Shown here piece by piece: positions 1 through 8,062 of a DNA stretch of 64,000 nucleotides (its first letter is position 1; each line of letters opens with the position of its first letter). The notes under the pieces are model-generated. The model was not told the origin of the DNA and did not search any database. It saw only the letters and a list, made by a program, of their open reading frames with translations. The stretch covers positions 357,169 to 421,168 of the forward strand of contig NZ_CDCA01000025.1 in NCBI RefSeq assembly GCF_000820185.1, in the 5' to 3' direction. Made by a program: the position numbers and the translations under genes. The DNA comes from Aeromonas tecta. Its GTDB lineage: Bacteria > Pseudomonadota > Gammaproteobacteria > Enterobacterales > Aeromonadaceae.

Positions 1-1216
1 TGCCCTTGTCCAGCTGATAGCTGGGCTCTTCCTTGGCAGGCTTGTGCAGCGGCCAGCCGAGGCGTTTCCAGTCCAGCGCCAGATCGAACGGCAAGTCCGG
101 ATCCAGCGCCCCTAGCGTGCCCTTGAGATTGGCGGCCACCGGCCCCTTGGCCTGCAGCGCCAGCGCCAGCTTGCCGACCGAACCATCCAGCGTCAGCTTT
201 GCCTGCTCGGTGTCGAGCTCCCACTGCTTGAGTCCCTTGCGAGCCTTGGCATCCAGGGTCAGGGCAAGGGGATAGTCATCGACCAGGCGCACGTGGCCGC
301 TGAGCGCCAGATCGGCCATGTCGTGGCGCAAGGAGAGCTCGCGGATGTCGATGCGATCGTCCTTGGCGGTGGCGGAGAGCAGCAGGGTGTCGAGCCCTTC
401 GATGAGCTCCCCTTGCTGATAACGCAGCTTGCTGGCATTGAGCCCTTCCAGCTGAATGGGGAATGGCAGGCTGATGGCAGGCAACAGGATAGGCTCGGGC
501 TTGCTGGCGGCTTTGCTCTTGCTGCTCTTGTCCGCCTTGGTGCCTTCAGGCGACTTGGCCGTCAACGAGGCGATGTCTTTATTCTGCTGATCGCCGGTCG
601 CCTTGTGTTGCGCTGGCTTGGCGGGCTGCTTGCCCTTGTCGGCGGGCTTTTTATGATCGGCCGCGTCCTTGGGGGCATCCGCCAGCACTATGTTGAGCCC
701 ATCGAGCACCGGGCCGCGCACGATCAGACCCTTGCGATTCAGAGTCGCCCCTATGTCGAGGGCCTTGAGGGTGACCACCACCCCGGGCACGGCGAGATCC
801 AGATCCGCGACCTTGAGGCTGTCGAATTGAATGCGCAGCGGCAAGGGATGCCAGACGAAGGGCTCCGTCGGCTCTTCGGCGACCGGCTCGGATTCGGCCA
901 CCCGCACCACCGGATGAGTCACTTCGAGGGATTTGATCCAGAGCTTGCCCTGTAGCAACTTGCCCAGATCCCAGTCCAGCACGGCCCGCTCGACGGTGAC
1001 ATCGATCAGCTCGTCCTGCCAACCTACCCCTTCCAGGGTCCAGCCGTAGCCGAGCTGGCCCGCCACCAATTCCCCCTTGAGGGCAGGCAGCGCAGCCTTG
1101 GCCTGTTGCCACAGCCACTTGTTGCCCTGATGGGTGAAGCCCAGCAGGCTGACGCCGATGAGCAGCAAGAAGATGAGGCCCATCAGCCAGAGGAAAATGC
1201 GTTTTACCCAGATCAC
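1..1216 (-). CDS. tamB: TamB, translocation and assembly module inner-membrane protein (N-terminal part; 3' end beyond window)
   Basis: The frame is open from a GTG at 1216 to the window edge, giving about 405 N-terminal residues. A membrane anchor (residues about 3-22, start VIWVKRIFLW) is followed by a beta-rich region typical of TamB/AsmA-like proteins, interrupted by a Lys/Ala/Pro-rich linker near residues 180-220. In the family TamB spans the periplasm and works with TamA in outer-membrane protein assembly and lipid transport. tamA lies directly upstream on the same strand, as in E. coli. GTG was chosen because an AAGGAG ribosome-binding site sits a few bases upstream. Unusually, the 5' end of the gene appears duplicated 65 bases upstream (separate entry), and the tamA-tamB gap is about 186 bases instead of the tight spacing of E. 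coli. Confidence 0.9.
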   Translation of the reverse strand, partial: MIWVKRIFLWLMGLIFLLLIGVSLLGFTHQGNKWLWQQAKAALPALKGELVAGQLGYGWTLEGVGWQDELIDVTVERAVLDWDLGKLLQGKLWIKSLEVTHPVVRVAESEPVAEEPTEPFVWHPLPLRIQFDSLKVADLDLAVPGVVVTLKALDIGATLNRKGLIVRGPVLDGLNIVLADAPKDAADHKKPADKGKQPAKPAQHKATGDQQNKDIASLTAKSPEGTKADKSSKSKAASKPEPILLPAISLPFPIQLEGLNASKLRYQQGELIEGLDTLLLSATAKDDRIDIRELSLRHDMADLALSGHVRLVDDYPLALTLDAKARKGLKQWELDTEQAKLTLDGSVGKLALALQAKGPVAANLKGTLGALDPDLPFDLALDWKRLGWPLHKPAKEEPSYQLDKG

Positions 1217-1290
1217 GATGCCACTCCTTGCGAAGAGGACAAACTCAGCGGCCAGAGGAAAATATGTTTTACCCAGATCACGATGCAGAC
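1189..1290. repeat. Imperfect direct repeat of about 38 bases, period 65, covering the tamB start
   Basis: About 38 bases around 1189-1222 recur around 1253-1287 with a 65-base offset and only a few mismatches; both copies contain TTTTACCCAGATCACGATGC. Sequence between the copies also shows faint similarity (both end in CAGCGGCC), which suggests an old tandem duplication of about 65 bases. Because 65 is not a multiple of three, the two copies lie in different frames. Confidence 0.75.
1213..1281 (-). CDS. Candidate 22-residue leader frame, a degenerate copy of the tamB start
   Basis: A GTG at 1281 opens a frame VIWVKHIFLWPLS... ending at a TGA (1215-1213) that overlaps the tamB GTG start as GTGA. 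Its first ten residues match the tamB start VIWVKRIFLW with one change. This is what a tandem duplication of the tamB 5' end would leave. Translation is not proven: only a weak G-rich ribosome-binding site (TGGGG) precedes it. It could couple translation into tamB or be a harmless scar. Confidence 0.35.
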   Translation of the reverse strand: MIWVKHIFLWPLSLSSSQGVAS

Positions 1291-1402
1291 CCCAGCGAAA
1301 AATGCAGCCGCAGCGGCCGAACCAGCATAATTGAATCGAAAATATTGATTATTTCAGCATATAGAATCACTGAAACATCACGTAGCAGCTTGTTTATCTG
1401 CC

Positions 1403-3178
1403 TCATAGTTCAGGCCCCAGCGCGAAGTGCAGCCGCAACGGCTTGCCTTCCTCGGAGATGGCCACCGCCAGATCGAGTCTCACCTGACCGATGGGCGTGA
1501 CCCAGCGCACCCCGACCCCGGTGCCTATCTTCCAGGCCTCGCTATAGTCGACAGTGGCGGTACCGCCATCCACGAACAGGGCACCGAGCCACTTGTCGCT
1601 GAAGCGGTAGTTGTATTCCAGGCTGCCCACGCTGGTGTAGCGACCGCCGGTCAGCTTGCCATTTTCATCCTTGGGGGAGACGGTTTCATAACCGTAGCCA
1701 CGGATGGTCTGATCGCCGCCGGTGAAGAAGCGCAAGGAAGGCGGCACCAGCGAGAACTCATCCCCTATGATGGCGCCCTGCTCGACCCGCATCAGGAAGC
1801 GGTGATCGTCCCCCAGGGTGCGCAGCCACTTGCTGCGTCCCCACACCCGCATGAAGTTGATATCAGAGCCCCAATAAGGGCTGGAAAACTCCGTCGTCAA
1901 CTGCTGGCGATCGCCCCAATCGGGTACCATTCCACCGCGCACCCGTAGCCGTGACCAGGAGACACCCGGGATCAGCAGCAGGCTGTTACCCTCGTCGCTG
2001 CCCTGCACATAGCGCTCGTTTTCCAACCGAATGAAGACGTCCCTGTCCCAGCTATCCGGCCGCCGTTTCCAGCGGTGCACCCCGATAGTGGTCAGGTCGG
2101 AGCGGGTGTCGTTGTTGTTGGTGTACTGATAACCGGCCTGCAGCGAGTAGTAATCCCGCAGCGGGTTGCCGACCGGGATCTGGTAATCGAAGCTGAGTTC
2201 GGCCTCCGGGGCCGAGATCTTGGCGGTGCTGGAGAGGCTGTGGCCGTAGCGGTTGACCCAGGGTTTCTCCCAGGTGGCACTCATGCGCGGCCCCACATCG
2301 GTGGCGTAGCCCACACCGGCTTCGATCTCGTGGTCGACCCGGTTGCTGAGCGTCACCTGCAGCGGCACAAGGTTGCCCTTGGCCTGGCTTATCAGCGGCT
2401 TGATATCCACCTGCTTGAACAACTTGGTAGAGGAGACATCCTGGGTCATCTCGGCGAGGCGAATCGCCAGATAGGGATCGCCACTCTTGATGTTGATCAG
2501 CGGCCGGATGAGGCGCAGCGCCTCCGGGGTGGCGTCGTAGCGGATCTCGCCGAAGTGATAGCGGGGACCGGAGCGGAACAGGATGAAGATCTCGGCCGTG
2601 CCCTGATCCGGGAACACCTTGACCTGACTCTTGCTGATCTTGGCGTCAAAGTAGCCGCGGGCCAGCCCCAGGCTGCCGAGATCCGCCTTGATGGACTCGT
2701 ACTTGCCATGGTTGAGGGGGTCCCCCTCCTTGAGCGGCAGCTTGTCCAGCAGCTCGCTGTAGACCTCGTCGCTGCCCGCGTCTCCCTCCAGCAGAATATC
2801 GAGGCGCGAGATGAGCACGGGCTTGCCCTTGTCTATCTCGATCACCACCTTGGCGGGAGATTTCTTGTCGCGGCTCAGGGTGACCTTGGGCTGGTAATAG
2901 CCGTAGACCTGCAGCGCCTTCTGCACGCTTTCGGTGATGGTGGCGCGGGCGGGACGATACTGACGCTCCTGATAGACGGGCAACGCATTGAGATAGGCCT
3001 CGACGTTATCCTTCTGCTCCCCTTTCAGGCCCTTGATCTGATAGGTCAGCTTGGCCGCCATGGCGGGCGCCGCCAATAGCAACAGACAGAGGCAGAGCCC
3101 CAGCGCGCCGAGCCCAGGACGACGACGTCGTCCGGGCGATGTGATCCCTGCAGGCAGGAGAGGATAGCATCCTGTCAA
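1403..3178 (-). CDS. tamA: TamA, Omp85-family outer-membrane assembly protein
   Basis: This 591-residue protein has an N-terminal signal peptide (about residues 17-41, ending AAPAMA), three POTRA-like repeats (about 45-275) and a C-terminal beta-barrel of the Omp85/BamA superfamily (about 280-591), ending LHFALGPEL. The FFTGGDQTIRGYGYE segment is the conserved loop-6 (V/I)RG(F/Y) motif. TamA is the outer-membrane half of the TamAB module that assists insertion of autotransporters and other barrels. The start is uncertain: the open frame begins with TTG at 3178 immediately after an in-frame stop, and no ATG precedes the signal peptide. tamB follows on the same strand. Confidence 0.93.
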   Translation of the reverse strand: MTGCYPLLPAGITSPGRRRRPGLGALGLCLCLLLLAAPAMAAKLTYQIKGLKGEQKDNVEAYLNALPVYQERQYRPARATITESVQKALQVYGYYQPKVTLSRDKKSPAKVVIEIDKGKPVLISRLDILLEGDAGSDEVYSELLDKLPLKEGDPLNHGKYESIKADLGSLGLARGYFDAKISKSQVKVFPDQGTAEIFILFRSGPRYHFGEIRYDATPEALRLIRPLINIKSGDPYLAIRLAEMTQDVSSTKLFKQVDIKPLISQAKGNLVPLQVTLSNRVDHEIEAGVGYATDVGPRMSATWEKPWVNRYGHSLSSTAKISAPEAELSFDYQIPVGNPLRDYYSLQAGYQYTNNNDTRSDLTTIGVHRWKRRPDSWDRDVFIRLENERYVQGSDEGNSLLLIPGVSWSRLRVRGGMVPDWGDRQQLTTEFSSPYWGSDINFMRVWGRSKWLRTLGDDHRFLMRVEQGAIIGDEFSLVPPSLRFFTGGDQTIRGYGYETVSPKDENGKLTGGRYTSVGSLEYNYRFSDKWLGALFVDGGTATVDYSEAWKIGTGVGVRWVTPIGQVRLDLAVAISEEGKPLRLHFALGPEL

Positions 3179-3727
3179 ACGTCAATTTCCCCGCATAACA
3201 TGATTAAAAGACTGCATTATTTAGAATGATAGTGAGGCTCACTCGCTAGCAAACGCGGCCCATCCTAGCATACCCCCGGACCGGGCGGCAGGTAGCGCGC
3301 TGGCTCCCGCCTCACCCTGGGCTGGCAATCCTGACCCGCAAAATGGCGCCACCAGCCAAGCCGGCGAGGGAAACCCCGGCTCGAGGGGGTGAAAACGCAC
3401 ACTCTCGCCGCAACCGGGTACAAAAAAACGACGCTGCACGCCTCTGTCTCTGCCGCTCCCATGGCGGCACACCCTGATCGGCCAAGGGTTGCACGCGACA
3501 AGCCCTGTCGGGACGGCGCCGAGAAGGTGAGCAGAGACACCGGGAGCAACTTGACAGCATCGCCGCATCCGCCCTCACAGCCTGTCTGCTATTCAACAGG
3601 AAAATAAATTTAAATCAATAACTTGAATTGGTGAAAAGAAAGCTTCGCTCAATCCAATCGATTTATCCCGCTGCCACTGTGCAGGCCCCTGCGCCACACT
3701 GATGGCATCAATCGAAGGAGAGACTCC
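3179..3727. other. 549-base intergenic region with no supported gene
   Basis: The part at 3240-3600 is GC-rich with overlapping minus-strand frames of up to 109 residues, but these have no ribosome-binding site, shuffled composition and no recognisable domain. An AT-rich stretch at 3600-3660 probably carries the promoter for the gene at 3728. A short dyad AGTGAG-G-CTCACT lies at 3231-3243, just upstream of tamA. No tRNA fold or terminator was seen. Confidence 0.5.
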
Positions 3728-4102
3728 ATGCCCTCACGTAGCGACCAGCTGGCTGACTATATTGCCGACCGACTCGAATTCATCACCTTTCTGGCCTGTT
3801 GCAGCGCTTTGCTGGCGCTGTTGACCGGCATGAGTGGCCAACAGGCGCTGGCCTTCACCGCCCTCAACCTGCCCTTTGGCCTCGCCCTGTTGCTGGGAAT
3901 GGCCATGCTGGCACCGCTGCCGACTCACTGGCGGCTGCCCGGGATCACCCTGCTGCTGCTGGGAGGCGCCCTGTTTACCCTGCAGCTGAGCGGCGAATGG
4001 CTCAACCCACTGGCGATCTGGTGCCTGTACGCCCTGCTGGGGCTGGAGATCCTGTGGCAATCTCGCCCAAGGGCACGTCTGGCGGCTGACGCAGGGCGTT
4101 AA
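3728..4102 (+). CDS. Small hydrophobic membrane protein of unknown function
   Basis: This is a 124-residue protein with three or four predicted membrane helices (about residues 20-37, 42-65, 68-87 and 92-110) and short basic ends (RPRARLAADAGR). I do not recognise a family. A good ribosome-binding site (GAAGGAGA) stands before the ATG. It sits 48 bases upstream of ppiC on the same strand and could be co-transcribed with it. It is probably an inner-membrane protein. Confidence 0.65.
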   Translation: MPSRSDQLADYIADRLEFITFLACCSALLALLTGMSGQQALAFTALNLPFGLALLLGMAMLAPLPTHWRLPGITLLLLGGALFTLQLSGEWLNPLAIWCLYALLGLEILWQSRPRARLAADAGR

Positions 4103-4150
4103 TTCGGGTAATCTTGCGCCCCCATCGACCCAATCGCCGCGGAGCGCCCC

Positions 4151-4429
4151 ATGAAAAAAGCCTGTGCCCAGCACATCCTGGTCAAGACCGAGAAACAGTG
4201 TCTCGAGATCAAGGAAAAACTCGCCAAGGGCGCCGACTTCGGCCAGATGGCCAAGCGTTTCTCCACCTGTGCCTCCGCCAAGCGCAGCGGCGATCTCGGC
4301 GAATTCTCCAAGGGTGACATGGTCAAAGCCTTTGACGACGCCGTGTTCAAGGGCGAGCTGCTGACTGTGCTGGGCCCGGTGCGCACCAAGTTCGGCTTCC
4401 ACCTCATCAAGGTGCTCTACCGCAACTGA
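4151..4429 (+). CDS. ppiC: PpiC, parvulin-type peptidyl-prolyl cis-trans isomerase
   Basis: The 92-residue protein is essentially a single parvulin domain and matches E. coli PpiC in length and sequence: HILV near the start, GADFGQMAKRFSTC, GDLGEFSKGDMV in the middle, and FGFHLIKVLYRN at the end. It catalyses cis-trans isomerisation of peptidyl-prolyl bonds in the cytoplasm (no signal peptide). The start ATG at 4151 has GGAG upstream. Confidence 0.95.
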   Translation: MKKACAQHILVKTEKQCLEIKEKLAKGADFGQMAKRFSTCASAKRSGDLGEFSKGDMVKAFDDAVFKGELLTVLGPVRTKFGFHLIKVLYRN

Positions 4430-4544
4430 TTCGGCACTGGCGACTCTGATTAGTCCGCAGAACTTTAATAAATTTACTAACGTTATCAGTTAATTAAGTT
4501 TATCCTTCTGAGCATTCATCCATCATAACCAGTGGATCCCTTAT

Positions 4545-5231
4545 ATGCCCAGTTATTTGTGGTGGCCTCTGCTGGCCTGGCTACTGCCCCTCGGGGGCGC
4601 CCTCGGCAGCCGTATCCACCTCTGGCCTTGGTGGGTCGGCTTCGCGCTCTGCCTCGCCGCCGCCCTGATCAGCCTCATCCTGTTGCTGCGCCTGCCCTGG
4701 CGCCGTCGTCAGGCGACCAACCTGTGGCCCGATCTGTGGGGCATAGCCCCGCTGCTGCTGCCCCTGCTGTTTGTGGTGCAGGCGCTGCGCACACCGCTCA
4801 CCAATGACGTCAGCACCGATCCCTACCATCCGCCCCGCCTGCAATGGGCCGAGCAGCTGAGAACGGCGCAGGATCTCCCCATCAATGCCCCTCCTCTGCA
4901 AGCTTTTACCGGTAACCCCGGTCCTCTCTATACCCAGGCCTCTCCCGATGAGGTACTCGCCGAAGCCGAGGAGCTGATGCTGGAGCTGGGCTGGCAGGTG
5001 CGCCCCGGTCCGGATGGACTCGATGCCGTGGTGACCTCCGCCTGGTTCGGCTTTCAGGATGATGTGGCGCTGCGGGTCTTTCAGGGCCCCAAGGAGACGC
5101 GGGTCGACATGCGATCGGCCTCTCGCCAGGTGCGCAGCGATCTGGGTACCAACAAGGCGCGTATTCAGGATTTCCTGTTCCGGCTGAATGAGCGCCTCGG
5201 TCAGGCCTATAAACCCCAATTGAAACACTGA
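4545..5231 (+). CDS. DUF1499 family membrane-anchored protein
   Basis: The 228-residue protein has an N-terminal membrane region (about 1-85, three hydrophobic segments) and a soluble C-terminal domain (about 110-225) with features of DUF1499: DEVLAEAEELM, the VVTSAWFGFQDDVALRV core and VDMRSASRQVRSDLG. The family function is unknown. It is the first gene of the ynj-like operon; the next gene starts 8 bases downstream. It replaces nothing in the E. coli ynj locus, so it appears to be an addition to that operon here. Confidence 0.8.
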   Translation: MPSYLWWPLLAWLLPLGGALGSRIHLWPWWVGFALCLAAALISLILLLRLPWRRRQATNLWPDLWGIAPLLLPLLFVVQALRTPLTNDVSTDPYHPPRLQWAEQLRTAQDLPINAPPLQAFTGNPGPLYTQASPDEVLAEAEELMLELGWQVRPGPDGLDAVVTSAWFGFQDDVALRVFQGPKETRVDMRSASRQVRSDLGTNKARIQDFLFRLNERLGQAYKPQLKH

Positions 5232-5239
5232 GGTTAAGC

Positions 5240-5875
5240 ATGCGTGTCGAGGTGAAACCGGATCGGGAATATGCCTGGTTCATCCGCCCCTTCTTCTGGC
5301 TGCAACAGCGCAACTATGGTCAGGTGCTGATCCCCGGCAAATGCTGGGGCCGCTCGCCGCGCCTGTTTGCCGCCGTGGCCACCCTGTATGGGGTGATCAA
5401 CCGCCAGCGCTCCCCCATCGATCCTGTGCTGCGCTCCCTGGTGACGGTGCGGGTCTCCCAGCTCAACTGGTGCCGTTTTTGCATCGACATCAACGCCATG
5501 ACGCTGATCAAGCGGGCGGGCTCCAGCGCCAAGGTGGAAGCGCTGGCGAACTGGCGCAGCAGCCCCTTGTTTGATGAGCGGGAGCAAGCCGTGCTCGACT
5601 ACGCGGAGGCCATGACCGGGCTGGACGGGGTGAGCGACGAGCAGGCGCGGCGTCTCAAGCCCTGGTTTGACGACGACGGTCTGGTGGAGCTGACCGGCCT
5701 CATCGCCTTCCAGAACATGTCCGCCAAGTTCAACGCCGCCCTCGACATCGCCCCCCAGGGTTTCTGCCAGCTGCCGGTGCAGCCCGAGCGCGACGCGGCG
5801 CCGGATACGGCCGACGCCGCCGAACCGACAACCGAGCAGGCCAGCCCTCCCCGGCAGGATAAACCGCTGCCATGA
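5240..5875 (+). CDS. ynjA: Carboxymuconolactone decarboxylase/AhpD-family protein (YnjA-like)
   Basis: The 211-residue protein is an AhpD-like alpha-helical domain. The diagnostic motif is NWCRFCIDINA, with the CxxC pair that in AhpD relatives is redox active. Its position ahead of YnjB-C-D-F homologues matches E. coli ynjA. A low-complexity Ala/Pro/Thr-rich tail (about 180-211) extends beyond the usual domain. Its stop overlaps the next gene by four bases (ATGA), indicating translational coupling to the disulfide oxidoreductase fusion. A redox role such as peroxide or thiol turnover is inferred, not shown. Confidence 0.82.
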   Translation: MRVEVKPDREYAWFIRPFFWLQQRNYGQVLIPGKCWGRSPRLFAAVATLYGVINRQRSPIDPVLRSLVTVRVSQLNWCRFCIDINAMTLIKRAGSSAKVEALANWRSSPLFDEREQAVLDYAEAMTGLDGVSDEQARRLKPWFDDDGLVELTGLIAFQNMSAKFNAALDIAPQGFCQLPVQPERDAAPDTADAAEPTTEQASPPRQDKPLP

Positions 5876-8040
5876 ACCGTCAGCGCCTGCTGTTACTGCT
5901 ACTAATCCTCGGCTTGATCGCTACTTTCTTCGCCCTGGATCTCGGCCGCTACCTCAGCCTCGCCGAGTTGCAGGCGCGTCAGGTGCAGCTTTCAGCCTGG
6001 GTACAGGCGCACTTCCTCGAAGCCGCCTTACTGTACTTGCTTATCTATGTCGCGAGCACCGCCCTCTCCCTGCCTGGCGCCAGCCTGCTAACCCTGGCCG
6101 GCAGCGCCGTGTTCGGCATCGGTTGGGGGTTATTGCTGGTCTCCTTTGCCAGCACCCTCGGCGCGACGCTCGCAATGCTCAGCGCCCGTTTCTTGCTGCG
6201 TGACTGGGTCAAGGCGCGTTTTGGCGACAAACTGGCCCAGTTCGAACAGGGCATGGCGAAAGATGGTGCCTTCTACCTGCTGAGCCTGCGCCTCATCCCG
6301 CTCTTCCCCTTCTTTCTGGTCAACCTGCTGATGGGGCTCACCCCCATCAGCATCAGCACCTACTTCTGGGTGAGCCAGCTTGGCATGCTGCCCGGCACCT
6401 TCGTCTATGTGCTGGCAGGCAGCGAGCTGGCCACACTCACCAGCACCGGCAATATTCTCTCCCCCGGCCTCATCCTGGCGCTGACCCTGCTGGGGCTGAT
6501 GCCCTTGATAATGAAAAAAGTGATGACGCAATTGGCCCTGCGCCGCCTGCATGCCCCTTATCAAAAACCCGCCCGCTTTGACTACAACCTGCTGGTGATT
6601 GGCGCTGGCGCCGGCGGTCTGGTGACCAGCTATATCGCCGCGGCCGTCAAGGCCAGGGTCGCCTTGATCGAGCAGCACAAGATGGGCGGGGATTGCCTCA
6701 ATACCGGCTGCGTCCCCTCCAAGGCGCTGATCCGCTCCGCCCGCTTCGCCGCGCAGCAGCGCCGCGCCGCCGAATTCGGCTTCAGCCCCAGCCAGTCCCG
6801 CACCGACTTTGCCGCCGTGATGGCGCGGGTGGCCGAGGTGATCAAGCAGGTTGAACCCCACGACAGCATCGAGCGCTACCAGGCGCTGGGAGTGGAGTGC
6901 ATCCAGGGGCAGGCCCACGTGATCTCCCCCTGGGAAGTAGAGGTCAACGGCCTGCGCCTCACCAGCCGCCACATCGTCATCGCCACCGGCGCCCGTCCGC
7001 GCGTGCCTAACTTACCGGGATTGGCGGATGTTCCCTACCTCACCTCGGACAACCTCTGGCGTGAACTCAGAGAGGCGCCGCGCCACTTGCTGGTGCTGGG
7101 GGGCGGCCCCATCGGTTGTGAGCTGGCCCAAAGCCTGGCGCTGCTCGGCATTCCGGTCACCCTGGTGGAGCTGGCCGATCAGCTGCTGCCAAGGGAGGAT
7201 CCCGAGGTCGCGGCCTTGCTGCGCCAGCAGATGGAGGCCGATGGGGTGCGGGTGCTCACCGGATGGCGAGCCGAACGGGTCCACTCACTACCTCAGACAG
7301 ACGATGGACAAGCCGGGCCCTTACCCATTCGCTTGCACCTGCGTCGCGATAACGAGAGCCTGGAGCTGGCAGGGGATCAACTGCTGCTGGCGCTGGGCCG
7401 GGTCGCCAACGTGCAGGGCTTCGGGCTGGAAGCCTTGGCGCTGCCCCTCTCGCCAGATGGCACCCTGGCCGTGGATGAGTACCTCGCCACCCCCTACCCC
7501 AGCCTATTGGCGGTGGGCGATGTGGCGGGCCCCTATCAGTTCACCCACGCGGCGGCCCATCAGGGCTGGTATGCGGCGGTCAATGCCCTGCTGAGCCCCT
7601 TCAAGCGTTTTCGGGCCGACTACCGGGTGATCCCCGCCGCCACCTACACCAGCCCGGAAGTCGCCCGGGTGGGATTGAACCAGCGCGAGGCCCGTATCCG
7701 GGGGATCCCCTTCGAGCGAACCCGCTTTGATATGGCCGAGCTCGACAGAGCCATCACCGATGGCGAGCGAGAGGGGTTTGTCGAGGTGCTGACGGTGCCC
7801 GGCAAGGACAGGATCCTCGGCGCCACCATAGTGGGGCCTCATGCTGGCGAGCGGCTCGCCGAATTCGTGCTGGCCATGCGCCACGGGCTCGGGCTTCGCA
7901 AGATCCTCGCCACCGTCCACGCCTACCCCACCCTGATGGAGGGAAACAAATACCTGGCGGGTGAATGGCAGCGGGCCCATCAGCCGACCCGCCTGCTGCC
8001 CTGGCTGGCTCGTTTTCATCGCTGGCGCCGCGGCGCCTGA
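5872..8040 (+). CDS. Fusion of TVP38/TMEM64 (VTT/DedA-like) membrane domain and FAD-dependent disulfide oxidoreductase
   Basis: This 722-residue protein has two parts. Residues about 1-220 form a polytopic VTT/DedA-like domain, with LRLIPLFPFFLVNLLMGLT at 139-157. Residues about 235-722 are a class I pyridine nucleotide-disulfide oxidoreductase: FAD-binding GAGAGGL near 245, the redox disulfide GGDCLNTGCVPSK (C275, C280), NAD-binding GGGPIG, the ALGR and AVGDVA motifs, and HAYPTLMEGN near the end. It lacks the C-terminal vicinal cysteines of mercuric reductase, so it is probably not MerA. In E. coli the ydjX/ydjZ VTT genes lie just upstream of ynjA; here the domain is fused to a reductase inside the operon. 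Substrate unknown. Confidence 0.9.
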   Translation: MNRQRLLLLLLILGLIATFFALDLGRYLSLAELQARQVQLSAWVQAHFLEAALLYLLIYVASTALSLPGASLLTLAGSAVFGIGWGLLLVSFASTLGATLAMLSARFLLRDWVKARFGDKLAQFEQGMAKDGAFYLLSLRLIPLFPFFLVNLLMGLTPISISTYFWVSQLGMLPGTFVYVLAGSELATLTSTGNILSPGLILALTLLGLMPLIMKKVMTQLALRRLHAPYQKPARFDYNLLVIGAGAGGLVTSYIAAAVKARVALIEQHKMGGDCLNTGCVPSKALIRSARFAAQQRRAAEFGFSPSQSRTDFAAVMARVAEVIKQVEPHDSIERYQALGVECIQGQAHVISPWEVEVNGLRLTSRHIVIATGARPRVPNLPGLADVPYLTSDNLWRELREAPRHLLVLGGGPIGCELAQSLALLGIPVTLVELADQLLPREDPEVAALLRQQMEADGVRVLTGWRAERVHSLPQTDDGQAGPLPIRLHLRRDNESLELAGDQLLLALGRVANVQGFGLEALALPLSPDGTLAVDEYLATPYPSLLAVGDVAGPYQFTHAAAHQGWYAAVNALLSPFKRFRADYRVIPAATYTSPEVARVGLNQREARIRGIPFERTRFDMAELDRAITDGEREGFVEVLTVPGKDRILGATIVGPHAGERLAEFVLAMRHGLGLRKILATVHAYPTLMEGNKYLAGEWQRAHQPTRLLPWLARFHRWRRGA

Positions 8041-8062
8041 CCCTTTGCATAAGGTCCTCACC

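Noticed and set aside
3239..3607. Overlapping frames of 70-109 residues on both strands
   Set aside because: GC-rich sequence gives long chance frames; no ribosome-binding site, no domain, and three frames overlap in the same place.
5872..8040. Annotation as mercuric reductase
   Set aside because: Disulfide and cofactor motifs fit, but the C-terminal Cys pair and an HMA domain are missing and no mer genes are near.
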